Origin: Candidatus Zixiibacteriota bacterium
Lineage (GTDB): Bacteria; Zixibacteria; MSB-5A5; GN15; PGXB01
Length of the DNA: 64,000 bases
Direction: 5' to 3'
NCBI GenBank assembly: GCA_016933955.1
Contig: JAFGTT010000018.1
Location: 53,447 to 117,446, forward strand
This document shows, in pieces, positions 35,613 to 45,295 of the stretch (its first letter is position 1; every line of letters begins with the position of its first letter). Below the pieces are notes generated by a model. The model had not been told where the DNA came from and ran no database searches. It saw nothing but the letters and a program-made list of their open reading frames with translations. The position numbers and the translations under genes are program-made.

Positions 35613-36131
35613 ATGACCGACCCGGCCGAAAAGACGATTCTGGTCGTCGATGATGAGGATGATGTCAGGAATTTTCTGGAACTGGCTCTGGTCGAGGCCG
35701 GCTTCAAAGTCCGGACCGCCGCCGATGGGTTCGAAGCTTTGGAAGAGGTTAAAAAGCAGGTGCCCGATCTGATTTCGCTCGATCTGGTTATGCCTAAAAA
35801 ATCAGGGGCCAAATTCCATCGCGATTTGACCAAAAATAAAGCCTGGGCCAATATTCCGATTATTATCGTGACGGGTCATGCCCGGGATGATCTCGGAAAG
35901 GCCGACCTGAAAGAGCTGACCATGTCGGGCCCGGGAATTTACCTCGAAAAACCGATCAGGCCGGATAAATACGTGGCCGCCGTTAAACGCATTCTGGGGC
36001 TCGACTCCACGGACGAGGAAAAAGAAATGGCGGATCAGGTGGAACTTCAAAATGAACTGAAAAACCTCATTGATGAAGCCGATCCGGAAACCCTGAAAAA
36101 ACTCCGCAAGATTATAAATAAGAAAAAATGA
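35613..36131 (+). CDS. Response regulator with C-terminal helical extension
   Basis: 172 residues. ATG at 35613 is six bases after AAGGAG; the longer frame lies in the kinase gene. Receiver fold with Asp14/Asp15, phospho-acceptor Asp57 (LISLDLVMP), TGH switch and Lys in YLEKP. Residues ~140-172 form a charged helical tail (VELQNELKNLIDEADPETLK) instead of a DNA-binding domain. Part of the kinase/receiver string. Confidence 0.87.
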   Translation: MTDPAEKTILVVDDEDDVRNFLELALVEAGFKVRTAADGFEALEEVKKQVPDLISLDLVMPKKSGAKFHRDLTKNKAWANIPIIIVTGHARDDLGKADLKELTMSGPGIYLEKPIRPDKYVAAVKRILGLDSTDEEKEMADQVELQNELKNLIDEADPETLKKLRKIINKKK

Positions 36132-36173
36132 GCGGGGTCTCACCGCCGCCCATAGACAGGAGAGCGCAGGACT

Positions 36174-36554
36174 ATGGCCGATAAAAAGAGAATTTTGATT
36201 GTCGAGGATGAAGCCGACCAGGTTGAATGGCTGACTCTGTTTTTCAGCGAGAACGGCTATGATGTTATATCGGCCGACAACGGGCGGGATGGTTTCGAAA
36301 AGGCGGAAGACCAGGCCCCGGATCTGATTACTCTCGACATTTCCATGCCGGGTGAATCAGGCGTCAAAATGTATCATAAACTGATTAAGTCGGAGAAGGC
36401 CAAAGACATTCCGGTCGTCATCATTACCGGGGCCCCGGGCGATCTTAAAAATTTCATAGCCAAAGTTAAATCGTTTCCGGCACCTGCCGGCTACCTTGAA
36501 AAACCGGTCAATCGCGACAACCTTCTGGAGACAATCCGTAATCTGATCGGCTGA
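36174..36554 (+). CDS. Single-domain response regulator
   Basis: 126-residue receiver domain with Glu11/Asp12, phospho-acceptor Asp55 (LITLDISMP), ITG switch and YLEKP lysine. Third receiver after the kinase, 42 bases downstream. No output domain. Ends the operon; no clear terminator seen. Confidence 0.85.
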   Translation: MADKKRILIVEDEADQVEWLTLFFSENGYDVISADNGRDGFEKAEDQAPDLITLDISMPGESGVKMYHKLIKSEKAKDIPVVIITGAPGDLKNFIAKVKSFPAPAGYLEKPVNRDNLLETIRNLIG

Positions 36555-36689
36555 TTGGACTTACCTGTTATCAATGGGATTGGGGCTATTGCCTGCCGCT
36601 ATTCAAACAATCGAGCCATATTTTTCCATTTGTTAATTAATTAGCTTTCAAGTGATTATAATTTATTTTCAAAAAACATTAAAAAGCGT

Positions 36690-36722
36690 TTGACATTGTG
36701 CCGAAAATATTATATGCATATA
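36690..36722 (+). promoter_or_regulatory. marR-like gene promoter with palindromic operator
   Basis: TTGACA (36690-36695) is followed after 15-17 bases by TATATGCATATA (36711-36722), a perfect 12-bp palindrome covering the -10 region. The same core recurs before the efflux genes, so it is the probable operator of the MarR protein. Confidence 0.6.
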
Positions 36723-36780
36723 CAACAAATGTAAAATTGACACGTATCAGATAGAAAGAATAAGAATTAAGAGGTCGGCA

Positions 36781-37212
36781 ATGGAAAACAGGCAGGACAT
36801 AATGGATGGAGTCGGCCGGGTCTGGTTGTTGTTGAAACGATACGGGCGGAAACGGTTTTCCGAGATCAATTTCGATTTCACTTTCGAACAGGCTATGGTC
36901 TTATTTATCCTTCGTATGGAAGAAGGTTTGAAAATCGGTGAGATTGCCGAACGAACAGATCGTGATAGAACCACAACCTCAAGAATGATAAACGGTTTGG
37001 AGAAGAAAAATCTGGTTGTCAGAGTCCCCGACCAGAATGACAGCCGGCAGAAATTGATATATTTGACACGCCAGGCTAAAGACCAAATGACCTCTATGGA
37101 TACACTGAGAAAGCAGTTTGCCGCGGAAGTCTTCAGGGATATCGGCAAAAAAGATATTCTCAAGGCCGCTGAAATTCTGCATAAAATCGCCGATAATATT
37201 GGGAGGGGATAA
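36781..37212 (+). CDS. MarR-family transcriptional regulator
   Basis: 143-residue winged-helix protein with the MarR pattern: recognition helix region RTTTSRMINGLEKKNLV and wing DQNDSRQKLIYLT. Acts as a dimer on palindromic sites and usually releases DNA on binding small aromatic compounds. Located directly upstream of the efflux operon, with the same TATATGCATATA core in both promoters, so it probably represses itself and the pump. Confidence 0.87.
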   Translation: MENRQDIMDGVGRVWLLLKRYGRKRFSEINFDFTFEQAMVLFILRMEEGLKIGEIAERTDRDRTTTSRMINGLEKKNLVVRVPDQNDSRQKLIYLTRQAKDQMTSMDTLRKQFAAEVFRDIGKKDILKAAEILHKIADNIGRG

Positions 37213-37216
37213 TTTT

Positions 37217-37245
37217 TTAACAATATATATGCATATGCATATAAT
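37217..37245 (+). promoter_or_regulatory. Efflux operon promoter with 18-bp palindromic operator
   Basis: TTAACA (37217-37222), 17-base spacer and TATAAT (37240-37245) form a strong sigma-70 promoter. Between them lies the perfect palindrome TATATGCATATGCATATA (37226-37243), sharing the core with the marR promoter. Steric repression is the obvious model. Confidence 0.72.
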
Positions 37246-37292
37246 GTAGATACAGTATGACTTTTGAACAGGGAATAAAAAAGGAGAGAAAT

Positions 37293-38345
37293 ATGAGAAA
37301 CTTTTGGATTGGTTCGATTGGGCTGGTTTTGGCCGCAGGCCTGTTGGTCGGTTGCGGGCGTGAAGTCGAGTCTAAGAGCATGGAGCAGATATATGCCGAG
37401 GAAGGCATCCCGGTTTGTGTGGAGCCGGTTGTTCCGACCGGATTCTCCAGCGAACTGGAATATAATGCCGTCCTGACCGGTATAAAGGAATCATCGGCCT
37501 ATGCCGCTATCGCCGATAAAATCGATCGCATCAATTACAAAGTCGGCGACTATATCGAGAAAGATGCAGTGGTGTTGACTTTCCCGACCGATAACCCCTC
37601 GGCCAAGTATTTTCAGGCCAAGGTGGCCTTTGAGAATGCCGAAACAACCTTCGCTCGGATGAGGAGTTATTTCGAAACCGGCGGGCTGTCAAAACAGGAT
37701 TTTGACAATGCCCAGGCGGCCTATGAAGTGGCCGCGGCCAACTGGGACGCGGTCAGGCAGTCGGTTCTGGTTAAGGCTCCGATCGGCGGGATTTTAACCC
37801 GGATGAATGTGGTCGAATCCGACAATGTCCATAAGGATGATGAGCTTTTTGCTATCTCTCAGATAGATCATCTTAAGGCCAGGATATGGGTTTCAGATAA
37901 GCATATCTGCAGTTTCAAACTCGGGCAGGAGGCCACCGCTCGCTGGAACGGCGCAACCCTCAAGGGCCGGGTGGTGCAGGTGGATATGTCGATGAATCAG
38001 AACCGCCAGGCTTTCGGCGTGGTAATTGAATTCGACAATCCCGAAAAAGCTATCAGGTGCGGTGTTACGGCCGGGATCATGGTTTCGATTTATCATGATT
38101 CGCAAGCGGTCGTGGTTGAGAGAAAAAACATAGTCACTCAGGATAATGTCAATTATGTCTTTGTTGCTGAAGATAATACTGCTCATAAAAGAAAAGTGAC
38201 GCTGGGCGGCAGCGGTGGACTTGAGGTCGAGATAATTGATGGCTTAATGATGGGAGAGATGCTTATAACCGAAGGGCAGATCCATCTTGAAGAAGGCAAG
38301 AAGATTCGTATTATCGAATCCGGACAAACCGCCTTGAACAATTGA
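37293..38345 (+). CDS. RND efflux periplasmic adaptor lipoprotein
   Basis: 350 residues. ATG at 37293 has AAGGAGAG upstream. Lipobox LLVGC (Cys near 21). Contains the membrane-fusion-protein plan: biotinyl-lipoyl half (INYKVGDYIEKDAVVLTF), helical hairpin (about 110-160), second lipoyl half (VKAPIGGILTRM) and beta-barrel domains. Connects the RND pump at 38401 with the TolC-like protein at 41519. Substrate unknown; MarR control suggests a toxic organic compound or metabolite. Confidence 0.88.
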   Translation: MRNFWIGSIGLVLAAGLLVGCGREVESKSMEQIYAEEGIPVCVEPVVPTGFSSELEYNAVLTGIKESSAYAAIADKIDRINYKVGDYIEKDAVVLTFPTDNPSAKYFQAKVAFENAETTFARMRSYFETGGLSKQDFDNAQAAYEVAAANWDAVRQSVLVKAPIGGILTRMNVVESDNVHKDDELFAISQIDHLKARIWVSDKHICSFKLGQEATARWNGATLKGRVVQVDMSMNQNRQAFGVVIEFDNPEKAIRCGVTAGIMVSIYHDSQAVVVERKNIVTQDNVNYVFVAEDNTAHKRKVTLGGSGGLEVEIIDGLMMGEMLITEGQIHLEEGKKIRIIESGQTALNN

Positions 38346-38400
38346 ATATGGCAGTCATGATCATTTTAGGCGACAAGGTATCATAGCAAGGAGATAATTA

Positions 38401-41400
38401 GTGTTTTTATCCAATATATCAATCAAGCGGCCAATCATGATGAGCATGTTCCTGATCGTCTTCCTTCTCTTCGGTGCGCTGGCTTTCTTCAAAATGCCCC
38501 TGAATCTTATGCCGGATATAGATATTCCATATGTTTCCGTCCAGACTATTTATGCCGGTGCGGGACCGAAGGAAATTGAAACGCAGATTACCAAGAAAAT
38601 AGAAGATGCGGTTTCATCCGTCAGTAAAATCGATCAGATAATTTCCTATTCAATGGAAGGGCTTTCGTTCGTAATCATCAAATTCGAGCTGGATAAGGAT
38701 GTCGACATCGCCAATCAGGAGGTTAAAGACAAGGTCGATGCTATTATAAACGATCTTCCCGATGATGCCGAAGCGCCGACCATCGAGAAAATCGACCTCC
38801 AGGAATTTCCCATTATCGATATTGTCCTGTCGGGTGATATTCCGATAACCAACCTCTGGGATGTAGCCGACAAAACACTCAAGGACAGATTCTCCCAGAT
38901 CGAAGGTGTTGCCAGGGCAGATGTAACCGGGGGCAGGGAACGCGAAATTCAGGTTATTTTGAACGACCGGGCGGTCTTTCAAAATAATATATCCATGACG
39001 CAACTGACACAGGTGCTCGGCGCCCAGAATCTCGATATGCCCGGCGGTCATTTTGAAAACAGCAGTCAGGAATATACGGTTCGTATGACCGGGCAATTCG
39101 AAGGTATCGATGAAATCTCGGAATTGGAAATACCGACCGCTTACGGTAACAAGCCGTTAAAAGATATCGCGGAAATTAAAGATGCTGGAACCGAAGTCCG
39201 GGAGCGAACATCATTCTACAATAATCTGGATAAAATCGGTAATCCCGATGTTGTTCTGATCAGTCTTATAAAAACTCCCGATGGCAATACCGTCGATATT
39301 TCAAAGTCGGTTCGGGAAATGATGCCCGAGTTTGAGCAAATTATTCCGGCCGGCTGCCATCTGGATATCGTCACCGATAAGTCGATCTTTATAGGCGATA
39401 CCGTGGATGATACGATCACCAATATTATCCTCGGTATTCTTTTGACTGGTTTGGTACTGCTCATATTTCTGCACGATATGAGATCAAGCATTATTATCGC
39501 GCTGGCCATGCCGATGTCGATTCTCTCGGCCTTTCTGCTGATGAATATGATGGATTACAGCAAGAATATCATAACACTTATGGCCTTATCCACCTCGGTC
39601 GGTATTCTGGTCAGTAATTCGGTCGTCGTCATCGAGAATATCTTCAGGCATAAATTCATGGGTAAAAACCGGAAAGAAGCGGCCGCCGTCGGAACTTCGG
39701 AAGTCGTCGTGGCGGTTCTGGCTTCGACCGCCACCAATATTGCGGTTTTCCTTCCCATTGCCAATATGGCGGGAATACTCGGCAAGATTTTCGAGGCCTT
39801 TGCCCTGACGGTGACCTTTGCCACTCTCTTTTCGCTCCTGATTTCGTTTACGCTGACGCCGATGCTGGCTTCCATTGTACTTCCGGAAGCCAACGGTAAC
39901 GGGAATAAAAAAGCCCATCGTATCGGCGATTATTTCGAATCCTTGAATAAAATGTTCGAACAAAAGTACAAAAGACTTCTCGAGAAAGTCCTGCACTCAA
40001 AGAAGCGTTCGGGACTTGTCGTTGCCGCCGGCGTTTTGATGTTTCTCGTAACCTTAATGTTTGCCGGAAAAATAGGCTTTGAATTTACACCCAATATGGA
40101 TGAAGGCGATATCCAGATTCAGGCCGAACTTCCGGTCGGATACAGCCTGAATGAGACGGCTGACGTTTTGCAAAAGATCGAAAATCGCCTGAGGCACGAC
40201 CCCAGTGTCAGTACTATCCTCACTCAGCTGGGGCAGATCAATATGTTGACGCAGGGGACAAATCTGGCTCTCATGAAAATTAAGCTGGCTAAAATCGGCG
40301 ACAGGGAATTGACTACCCGGCAGACGGCCGATTTGTTTATCCGCGAATTGTCCGATATGCCGAATATTATTCTTCGCATCAGCGCCGTTTCATCCATGGA
40401 CATGGGCAGTCAGGCGCCGATATCATTCTATCTGAAAGGACAGGATCTTGATAAGCTTGAAGAATATAAGAATGAAATTACCTCTATGATTAAAGACATC
40501 CCCGGGTTGGTAAATTTGAATACCAGTTCTCGTTCCGGTCAGCCGGAGATCAGTATTATCCCGGATCGAAGAAAAATCGCCGATGCCGGGCTGACGGTGT
40601 ATGATATCGCCATGCAGCTTCGCGGGGCGCTTACCGGGCTGGTAGCCACGCAGTACCGGGATGCCGGCGAGGAATATGATGTCCGCGTGATGATTGAAGA
40701 TGCCTCGCTGAATACCCCCGAGGAAGTCGCCAATCTTGCGATAGCGGGCAAAGAAAGGAATTATACTCTATCCCAGCTGGCCGATATTGATTTCGATATC
40801 GGAGTGAATAAAATACTTCATATCGATAAGTTCAAGGCCATTCAATTCGAGGGTTCCCCGGCGGTGGGGGTGCCTCTTGGAGATGTTACCGCTGAAATCG
40901 AACGCCGGATTGAAGGCATCGACTTTAGGCCGGGATACAAAATCAGCTGGGGCAGTACGGCGGAAATGATGAAGGAAGCTATCGTGGAAATGTTTACGGC
41001 CCTGATACTGGCAATTGTACTGACATATATGCTTCTGGCGGCCATTCTGGAAGATCTGGTCCAACCCCTTTTAGTTTTGGGGACATTCCCGCTTGCCCTG
41101 ATCGGAGTTATCTGGGCCATGATCCTGACCGGGATGACAATGAATATTCTGGCCATGATGGCAATTGTCATGCTGGTCGGAATTGTCGTCAATACCGCCA
41201 TTTTAATACTGGATTATGCCAATATTCTGATGCGCGAGAAAGGCATGTCCGTTAACGAGGCCCTTCTGGAAGCCTGTCCGGTCAAACTGCGTCCCATTAT
41301 TATGGCGGCGGTGGCCATTATCCTCGGTATGCTGCCGATGGCTCTGGGATTGGGTGCTTCCGGCCGCGAATTCCGCCAGCCCATGGGTATTGTCACTATC

Positions 41401-41514
41401 GGCGGGCTGGTGGTATCGACCATCCTGACTCTGTTTATAATCCCGGCCCTGATGAGTTTTGTGTCAAGATCCAAAAAACCCATGACCACAACTGCAATTG
41501 CTGATAGGGGATAA
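38401..41514 (+). CDS. RND-family efflux pump (AcrB/MdtB-like)
   Basis: 1037 residues, GTG start behind AAGGAG. Twelve membrane segments in two 6-helix halves with large periplasmic loops, as usual for hydrophobe/amphiphile RND pumps (SIKRPIMMSMFLIVFLLFGALAF start; VGILVSNSVVVIEN in TM4; MLVGIVVNTAILILDYAN in TM10). TM4 has SNS in place of the Asp-Asp proton relay of AcrB, as in some homologues, so the proton path may differ or the protein may be a different subclass. Central gene of the MarR-controlled operon. Confidence 0.88.
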   Translation: MFLSNISIKRPIMMSMFLIVFLLFGALAFFKMPLNLMPDIDIPYVSVQTIYAGAGPKEIETQITKKIEDAVSSVSKIDQIISYSMEGLSFVIIKFELDKDVDIANQEVKDKVDAIINDLPDDAEAPTIEKIDLQEFPIIDIVLSGDIPITNLWDVADKTLKDRFSQIEGVARADVTGGREREIQVILNDRAVFQNNISMTQLTQVLGAQNLDMPGGHFENSSQEYTVRMTGQFEGIDEISELEIPTAYGNKPLKDIAEIKDAGTEVRERTSFYNNLDKIGNPDVVLISLIKTPDGNTVDISKSVREMMPEFEQIIPAGCHLDIVTDKSIFIGDTVDDTITNIILGILLTGLVLLIFLHDMRSSIIIALAMPMSILSAFLLMNMMDYSKNIITLMALSTSVGILVSNSVVVIENIFRHKFMGKNRKEAAAVGTSEVVVAVLASTATNIAVFLPIANMAGILGKIFEAFALTVTFATLFSLLISFTLTPMLASIVLPEANGNGNKKAHRIGDYFESLNKMFEQKYKRLLEKVLHSKKRSGLVVAAGVLMFLVTLMFAGKIGFEFTPNMDEGDIQIQAELPVGYSLNETADVLQKIENRLRHDPSVSTILTQLGQINMLTQGTNLALMKIKLAKIGDRELTTRQTADLFIRELSDMPNIILRISAVSSMDMGSQAPISFYLKGQDLDKLEEYKNEITSMIKDIPGLVNLNTSSRSGQPEISIIPDRRKIADAGLTVYDIAMQLRGALTGLVATQYRDAGEEYDVRVMIEDASLNTPEEVANLAIAGKERNYTLSQLADIDFDIGVNKILHIDKFKAIQFEGSPAVGVPLGDVTAEIERRIEGIDFRPGYKISWGSTAEMMKEAIVEMFTALILAIVLTYMLLAAILEDLVQPLLVLGTFPLALIGVIWAMILTGMTMNILAMMAIVMLVGIVVNTAILILDYANILMREKGMSVNEALLEACPVKLRPIIMAAVAIILGMLPMALGLGASGREFRQPMGIVTIGGLVVSTILTLFIIPALMSFVSRSKKPMTTTAIADRG

Positions 41515-41518
41515 AGAA

Positions 41519-42847
41519 ATGAAAAGGCTGTCACTTTTATTGATATATCTGATTCTACTCCTGACTCCGACCATTGAAGCCGGGGAATATAACTTCGAAC
41601 AATTCCTCGATCTGGCTGAGAGGCACAGCAAAGATCTGAAACTGGCCCGGCAGGAACTTCGTATCGCCGGTGCCAACAAGAAAGAAGCGATGGCCGGGGC
41701 TTTGCCGCATGTTTCGGCCAGCGCCGGTTACACTCGTAATCTGTCAGAAATGTATATGTACATGGATATGGCCGCGCTGACGGGTGAGGAGGAGGCCGGG
41801 ATTTCGAAATTCCCCATCACCAGAAATAATGAGTACAGCGCCAATGTGGTGATCAGCCAAACGCTGTTCAACGGGGCAGTGTATAATGCCGTTAAAGCGG
41901 CCCGGCAGTATCAAAAATTATCTGATTTTGTGTATGATGCTTCATACCAGGAAATCATGACTTATTCCAAAAAAGCCTTTTATCAGACCCTGCTTCTCAA
42001 AGTGGTTTTAGATGTTTCGCAGGCATCGGAGCACAATGCCTATGAGAATTATCTTGATGTCAAAAGGGCTTTCGACAATGGACTGGTTTCAGAATTCGAA
42101 CTGCTTCAGGCAGAGGTCCGCTATAAAGATTACGTTCCCCGAACCACCGAAGCGGAAAAGAATTACAACATCGCCCTGATCAATCTGAAAAATCTGGCCG
42201 GTATCCCGGTTGAAGAGGATATGGTGCTCGACGGCAATCTCGATGAATATCCCCAACTTCCGAAGATGGCGACCCTGGAGTCGATCCTGCAAAGCCGTCC
42301 GGATTTCAATGCCCTGTTATGGGAGGAGAAACTTCGCGAAACAGGTGTCAGGGCCGAGAAGTCAGCCTATCTGCCGACGTTGACCGGTAGCTTGACATAT
42401 GCTTATTCGGCGCAGTCGGATGAATGGAGTCTGGACGAGGAAAACGACGGTTTTATAGCGGGATTGAATCTCTCGATCCCGATTTTCACCGGTGGTTCCA
42501 CCCGGGCCAAAGTCCAGAAAGCACGGATCGAACTGGACAAAACCCGAATCAATATCGATCGCACCCGGGAAAATATCGAGAAACAGATTGAAAGTATCCG
42601 GCTCCGCCTTGAAGAAGCCAATAAGCGTATTGTCGCGGCCGAGGCGACTTTGAAAACGGCCGAGAAGGCCTTTGCCATAGCTGAAGCGACTTCAAAATCC
42701 GGACTGGCAACCCAGCTCGAATTGAAAGACAGCCGGGTTGTTCTGGATCAGGCCACGAACGGGTACTATGCGGCGGTGTACGAATATCTGGATGCCTACT
42801 TTGATTGGGAGAAAGCCACCGGTGCCGTGCAAACAGACCACCGGTAA
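41519..42847 (+). CDS. TolC-like outer-membrane efflux protein
   Basis: 442 residues. ATG at 41519 gives signal peptide MKRLSLLLIYLILLLTPTIEAG; the longer frame from 41498 overlaps the pump gene. Two repeats of the OEP domain with long helices (ARQELRIAGANKKEAMAGALPHV near 45; KAEKSAYLPTL near 285) and strand segments (VVISQTLFNGAVYNAV, LNLSIPIFTGGSTRAKV). Completes a tripartite export system with the two genes upstream. Confidence 0.88.
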   Translation: MKRLSLLLIYLILLLTPTIEAGEYNFEQFLDLAERHSKDLKLARQELRIAGANKKEAMAGALPHVSASAGYTRNLSEMYMYMDMAALTGEEEAGISKFPITRNNEYSANVVISQTLFNGAVYNAVKAARQYQKLSDFVYDASYQEIMTYSKKAFYQTLLLKVVLDVSQASEHNAYENYLDVKRAFDNGLVSEFELLQAEVRYKDYVPRTTEAEKNYNIALINLKNLAGIPVEEDMVLDGNLDEYPQLPKMATLESILQSRPDFNALLWEEKLRETGVRAEKSAYLPTLTGSLTYAYSAQSDEWSLDEENDGFIAGLNLSIPIFTGGSTRAKVQKARIELDKTRINIDRTRENIEKQIESIRLRLEEANKRIVAAEATLKTAEKAFAIAEATSKSGLATQLELKDSRVVLDQATNGYYAAVYEYLDAYFDWEKATGAVQTDHR

Positions 42848-42947
42848 TAGGGAGGGACTGCTAAAGATGACGGGTTCAATATTTTTTCACGGTTCATTTT
42901 TTATAGAACGGGAACATGTACAAAAAGGAAAGGAGGTTGATAGCTGT

Positions 42948-42969
42948 AAAAACGTTATCGTTTTTTTCG
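42948..42969 (+). terminator. AT-rich terminator-like hairpin after the efflux operon
   Basis: AAAAACG (42948-42954) pairs with CGTTTTT (42959-42965) around TTAT, followed by more T. Low-GC stem, so moderate confidence. A partial MarR-type core TATATGCA follows at 42982-42990. Confidence 0.45.
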
Positions 42970-43086
42970 ACAACATAAGTGTATATGCACTTAATTTAAA
43001 AGGGGGGCGAAAGAAGGGAAAAATAGACTGGCGATTTTAACATTAATGAAAAAGGGAAGTCTTATAACAGCATAAGGAGATTAATC

Positions 43087-43758
43087 ATGAAACGTGTCAC
43101 ATTATTGAGTGTCACAGTCATTGTCTTGATGTTCTTCACCGTGCCGGCCAATGCCTTCGAGGCCACCGGAAAACTGGGACTGGGATTTAACGGTGGACTG
43201 TCTATCCCGGCCGGGGGTGATATTACCACCGACAGCACTTTCAGCGATTTCTTTGATCTCGGACCGGCTTTCGGAGTCCATGTTAACTATGGTATCATCA
43301 AGGAGGTCTCGATCGAGACCGGTTTCCGTTACGCCTTTATGAAAATGAAGGATGATGTCAATGATGATCCGGAAAATGAACCCAATGTCGTGGTTCCACA
43401 GATATACCTTAACGGCATATTGAATTTAGGATCGTTCTTCAATAATCCCGAAAACCGGCTCAATCCTTTTGTTAAGGCGGGGGTGGCACTGGTGCCGTGG
43501 AAAGCCACCGATGACGGTCCCGGTGGCGATGCTATAATTATGGAAAACGGCGAGGAATTCAAAAAAACCAGTTTCGGTTTAAATTTCGGCGCCGGTCTTG
43601 AAGTCTATGCTACCCCGAACCTGTCGCTTTTCGCCGAAGGGCAGTATCTGATGATCTTCAGCGAGGATAAAGATAAATTCGGGGAAGAATTCGGCAATCT
43701 CGGGGATATCAATATTAATGTCGGATTAACCTATTACATTCCTCTCACCGGCATGTAA
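43087..43758 (+). CDS. Small outer-membrane beta-barrel protein
   Basis: 223 residues: signal peptide (MKRVTLLSVTVIVLMFFTVPANA) then about eight amphipathic strands (KLGLGFNGGLSIP, SIETGFRYAF, SFGLNFGAGLEVYA, NVGLTYYIPL), as in OmpW/OmpX-type barrels with acidic loops. Ribosome site AAGGAG. An imperfect version of the MarR palindrome lies upstream (about 42977-42994), so it may join the efflux regulon. Function unknown. Confidence 0.75.
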   Translation: MKRVTLLSVTVIVLMFFTVPANAFEATGKLGLGFNGGLSIPAGGDITTDSTFSDFFDLGPAFGVHVNYGIIKEVSIETGFRYAFMKMKDDVNDDPENEPNVVVPQIYLNGILNLGSFFNNPENRLNPFVKAGVALVPWKATDDGPGGDAIIMENGEEFKKTSFGLNFGAGLEVYATPNLSLFAEGQYLMIFSEDKDKFGEEFGNLGDININVGLTYYIPLTGM

Positions 43759-43776
43759 TTGCCGGTCCTTCCTGGC

Positions 43777-43800
43777 GGGAGACGGCTTTGGCCGTCTCCC
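43777..43800 (+). terminator. Strong hairpin after the small barrel gene
   Basis: Perfect 10-bp stem GGGAGACGGC / GCCGTCTCCC with loop TTTG. Only a weak T-stretch follows, yet its place after the stop fits a terminator. Confidence 0.65.
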
Positions 43801-43851
43801 GATCTTATTAAACCACGATTGAATTGATAAATGCCGGAAACAAATAAAATG

Positions 43852-43867
43852 GTTGCATTTTTGCAAC
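43852..43867 (+). promoter_or_regulatory. TTGCA inverted repeat upstream of the second sigma-54 activator
   Basis: GTTGCA-TTTT-TGCAAC, a perfect inverted repeat. It defines the consensus TTGCA-N4-TGCAA seen again downstream of the gene, suggesting autoregulation by the encoded activator. Confidence 0.6.
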
Positions 43868-43909
43868 TACGGCCGTATAATCTTGAAAGATGTTAATGGA
43901 TGTTTGAAT

Positions 43910-45250
43910 ATGGCCGGAAAAACCAAAAACGATCAGACTACCGAGATTATCCTTGATTCCATTGCCGATGGGGTTTTCACGGTTGATAAAGACTGGCGGA
44001 TTACCTCCTTTAACCGGGCCGCCGAGGAAATAACCGGAATATCAAAAGAGGAAGCGATCGGGCAACGATGTTGCGATGTTTTTCATGCCTCGATCTGTGA
44101 ATCAAGCTGTGCCCTGAGAGAGTCATTCAAAACCGGGCGTCCGGCGGTAAACCGGGCGGTTTATGTTATCGACTCCTCGGGTAACCGGATTCCGATAAGC
44201 ATATCCACGGCGGTTTTGAAAGACAAGAAGGGTAATGTTATCGGTGGGGTGGAAACCTTCCGAAACCTGAGTGTTATCGAGGAACTGCGGCGGGAACTCG
44301 AGAAAAAATATTCTTTCCATGACATTATCAGTAAGAATAACGAAATGCTTAAAATATTCGATATCCTGCCGGGTGTGGCCGAAAGCGACAGCACGGTTTT
44401 AATCGAGGGGGCCAGCGGGACCGGTAAGGAATTGATCGCCATGGCCTTGCATGATCTTTCCGGCCGCCAGGGAAAGCCCCTGGTGGTGGTCAACTGCGGG
44501 GCTCTCCCGGATACCCTTCTGGAATCAGAATTGTTCGGATATCGGGCCGGGGCTTTTACCGATGCCCGGAAAGACAAACCGGGCCGTTTTGCTCTTGCCG
44601 AAGGCGGGACCATTTTTCTGGATGAAATCGGGGATATCTCGCCGGCCCTTCAGGTGCGGTTACTCAGGGTAATCCAGGAGCGTACTTATGAACCCCTGGG
44701 GGCGACTGAATCGATTAAAACCGATGTCCGGATTATCGCCGCCTCCAATAGGAGTTTGGAGAAGCTGGTACGCGCCGGAAAATTCCGGGATGACTTGTAC
44801 TATCGGTTGAATGTCATCAAAATTAAACTGCCCCCGCTCTGCGAACGCCGCGAAGATATACCGCTGTTGATCGATCATTTTATCCGCCGCTTCAATCATC
44901 TTAAAAAAAAGCTGATCTCCGATATCGCTCCCGATGCCCTGGCCCGGCTGATGAGTTATGATTATCCCGGTAATATCCGCGAACTGGAAAATATCATCGA
45001 GCACGGGTTTGTCATGTGTCGAGGAACGATTATTAATCTTTCCGATCTGCCTGAAAATGTCCGGCCAAAAGATGAAGGTCCGGCTGTTCCATCGGCCTCG
45101 CTGGAAGAGCTCAGTGCCGTCTATATCACCGAGGCTCTCCGTCGCAACAACTGGAATCGGGCCCGAACGGCCCGCGAACTGGGAATACACAAAACCACTT
45201 TGTGGCGTAAAATGAACCGGCTGAGGATTAAACCACCCAATCAAAAATAA
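43910..45250 (+). CDS. Sigma-54-dependent activator of the orange-protein-like cluster
   Basis: 446 residues from ATG 43910; a longer TTG frame from 43853 would begin inside the inverted repeat. PAS domain with Cys54, Cys55, Cys63 and Cys67; AAA+ domain with Walker A GASGTGKE (168-175), GAFTDA and DEIGD; C-terminal Fis-type helix (RARTARELGIHKTTLWRKM). Close paralogue of the activator at 26558. In Desulfovibrio, orange-protein gene clusters are driven by a divergent sigma-54 activator; the same logic fits here, since a near-perfect sigma-54 promoter follows the gene. Confidence 0.9.
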   Translation: MAGKTKNDQTTEIILDSIADGVFTVDKDWRITSFNRAAEEITGISKEEAIGQRCCDVFHASICESSCALRESFKTGRPAVNRAVYVIDSSGNRIPISISTAVLKDKKGNVIGGVETFRNLSVIEELRRELEKKYSFHDIISKNNEMLKIFDILPGVAESDSTVLIEGASGTGKELIAMALHDLSGRQGKPLVVVNCGALPDTLLESELFGYRAGAFTDARKDKPGRFALAEGGTIFLDEIGDISPALQVRLLRVIQERTYEPLGATESIKTDVRIIAASNRSLEKLVRAGKFRDDLYYRLNVIKIKLPPLCERREDIPLLIDHFIRRFNHLKKKLISDIAPDALARLMSYDYPGNIRELENIIEHGFVMCRGTIINLSDLPENVRPKDEGPAVPSASLEELSAVYITEALRRNNWNRARTARELGIHKTTLWRKMNRLRIKPPNQK

Positions 45251-45251
45251 C

Positions 45252-45295
45252 TGCATAATTGCAATAACATTTCTTCAATGGTTGCAATATCGCAA
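45252..45295 (+). promoter_or_regulatory. Two TTGCA-type inverted repeats (likely enhancer sites)
   Basis: TGCA-TAAT-TGCA (45252-45263) and TTGCA-ATAT-CGCAA (45282-45295), both with a 4-base spacer like the site at 43852. They lie 100-145 bases upstream of the sigma-54 promoter. Confidence 0.65.
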
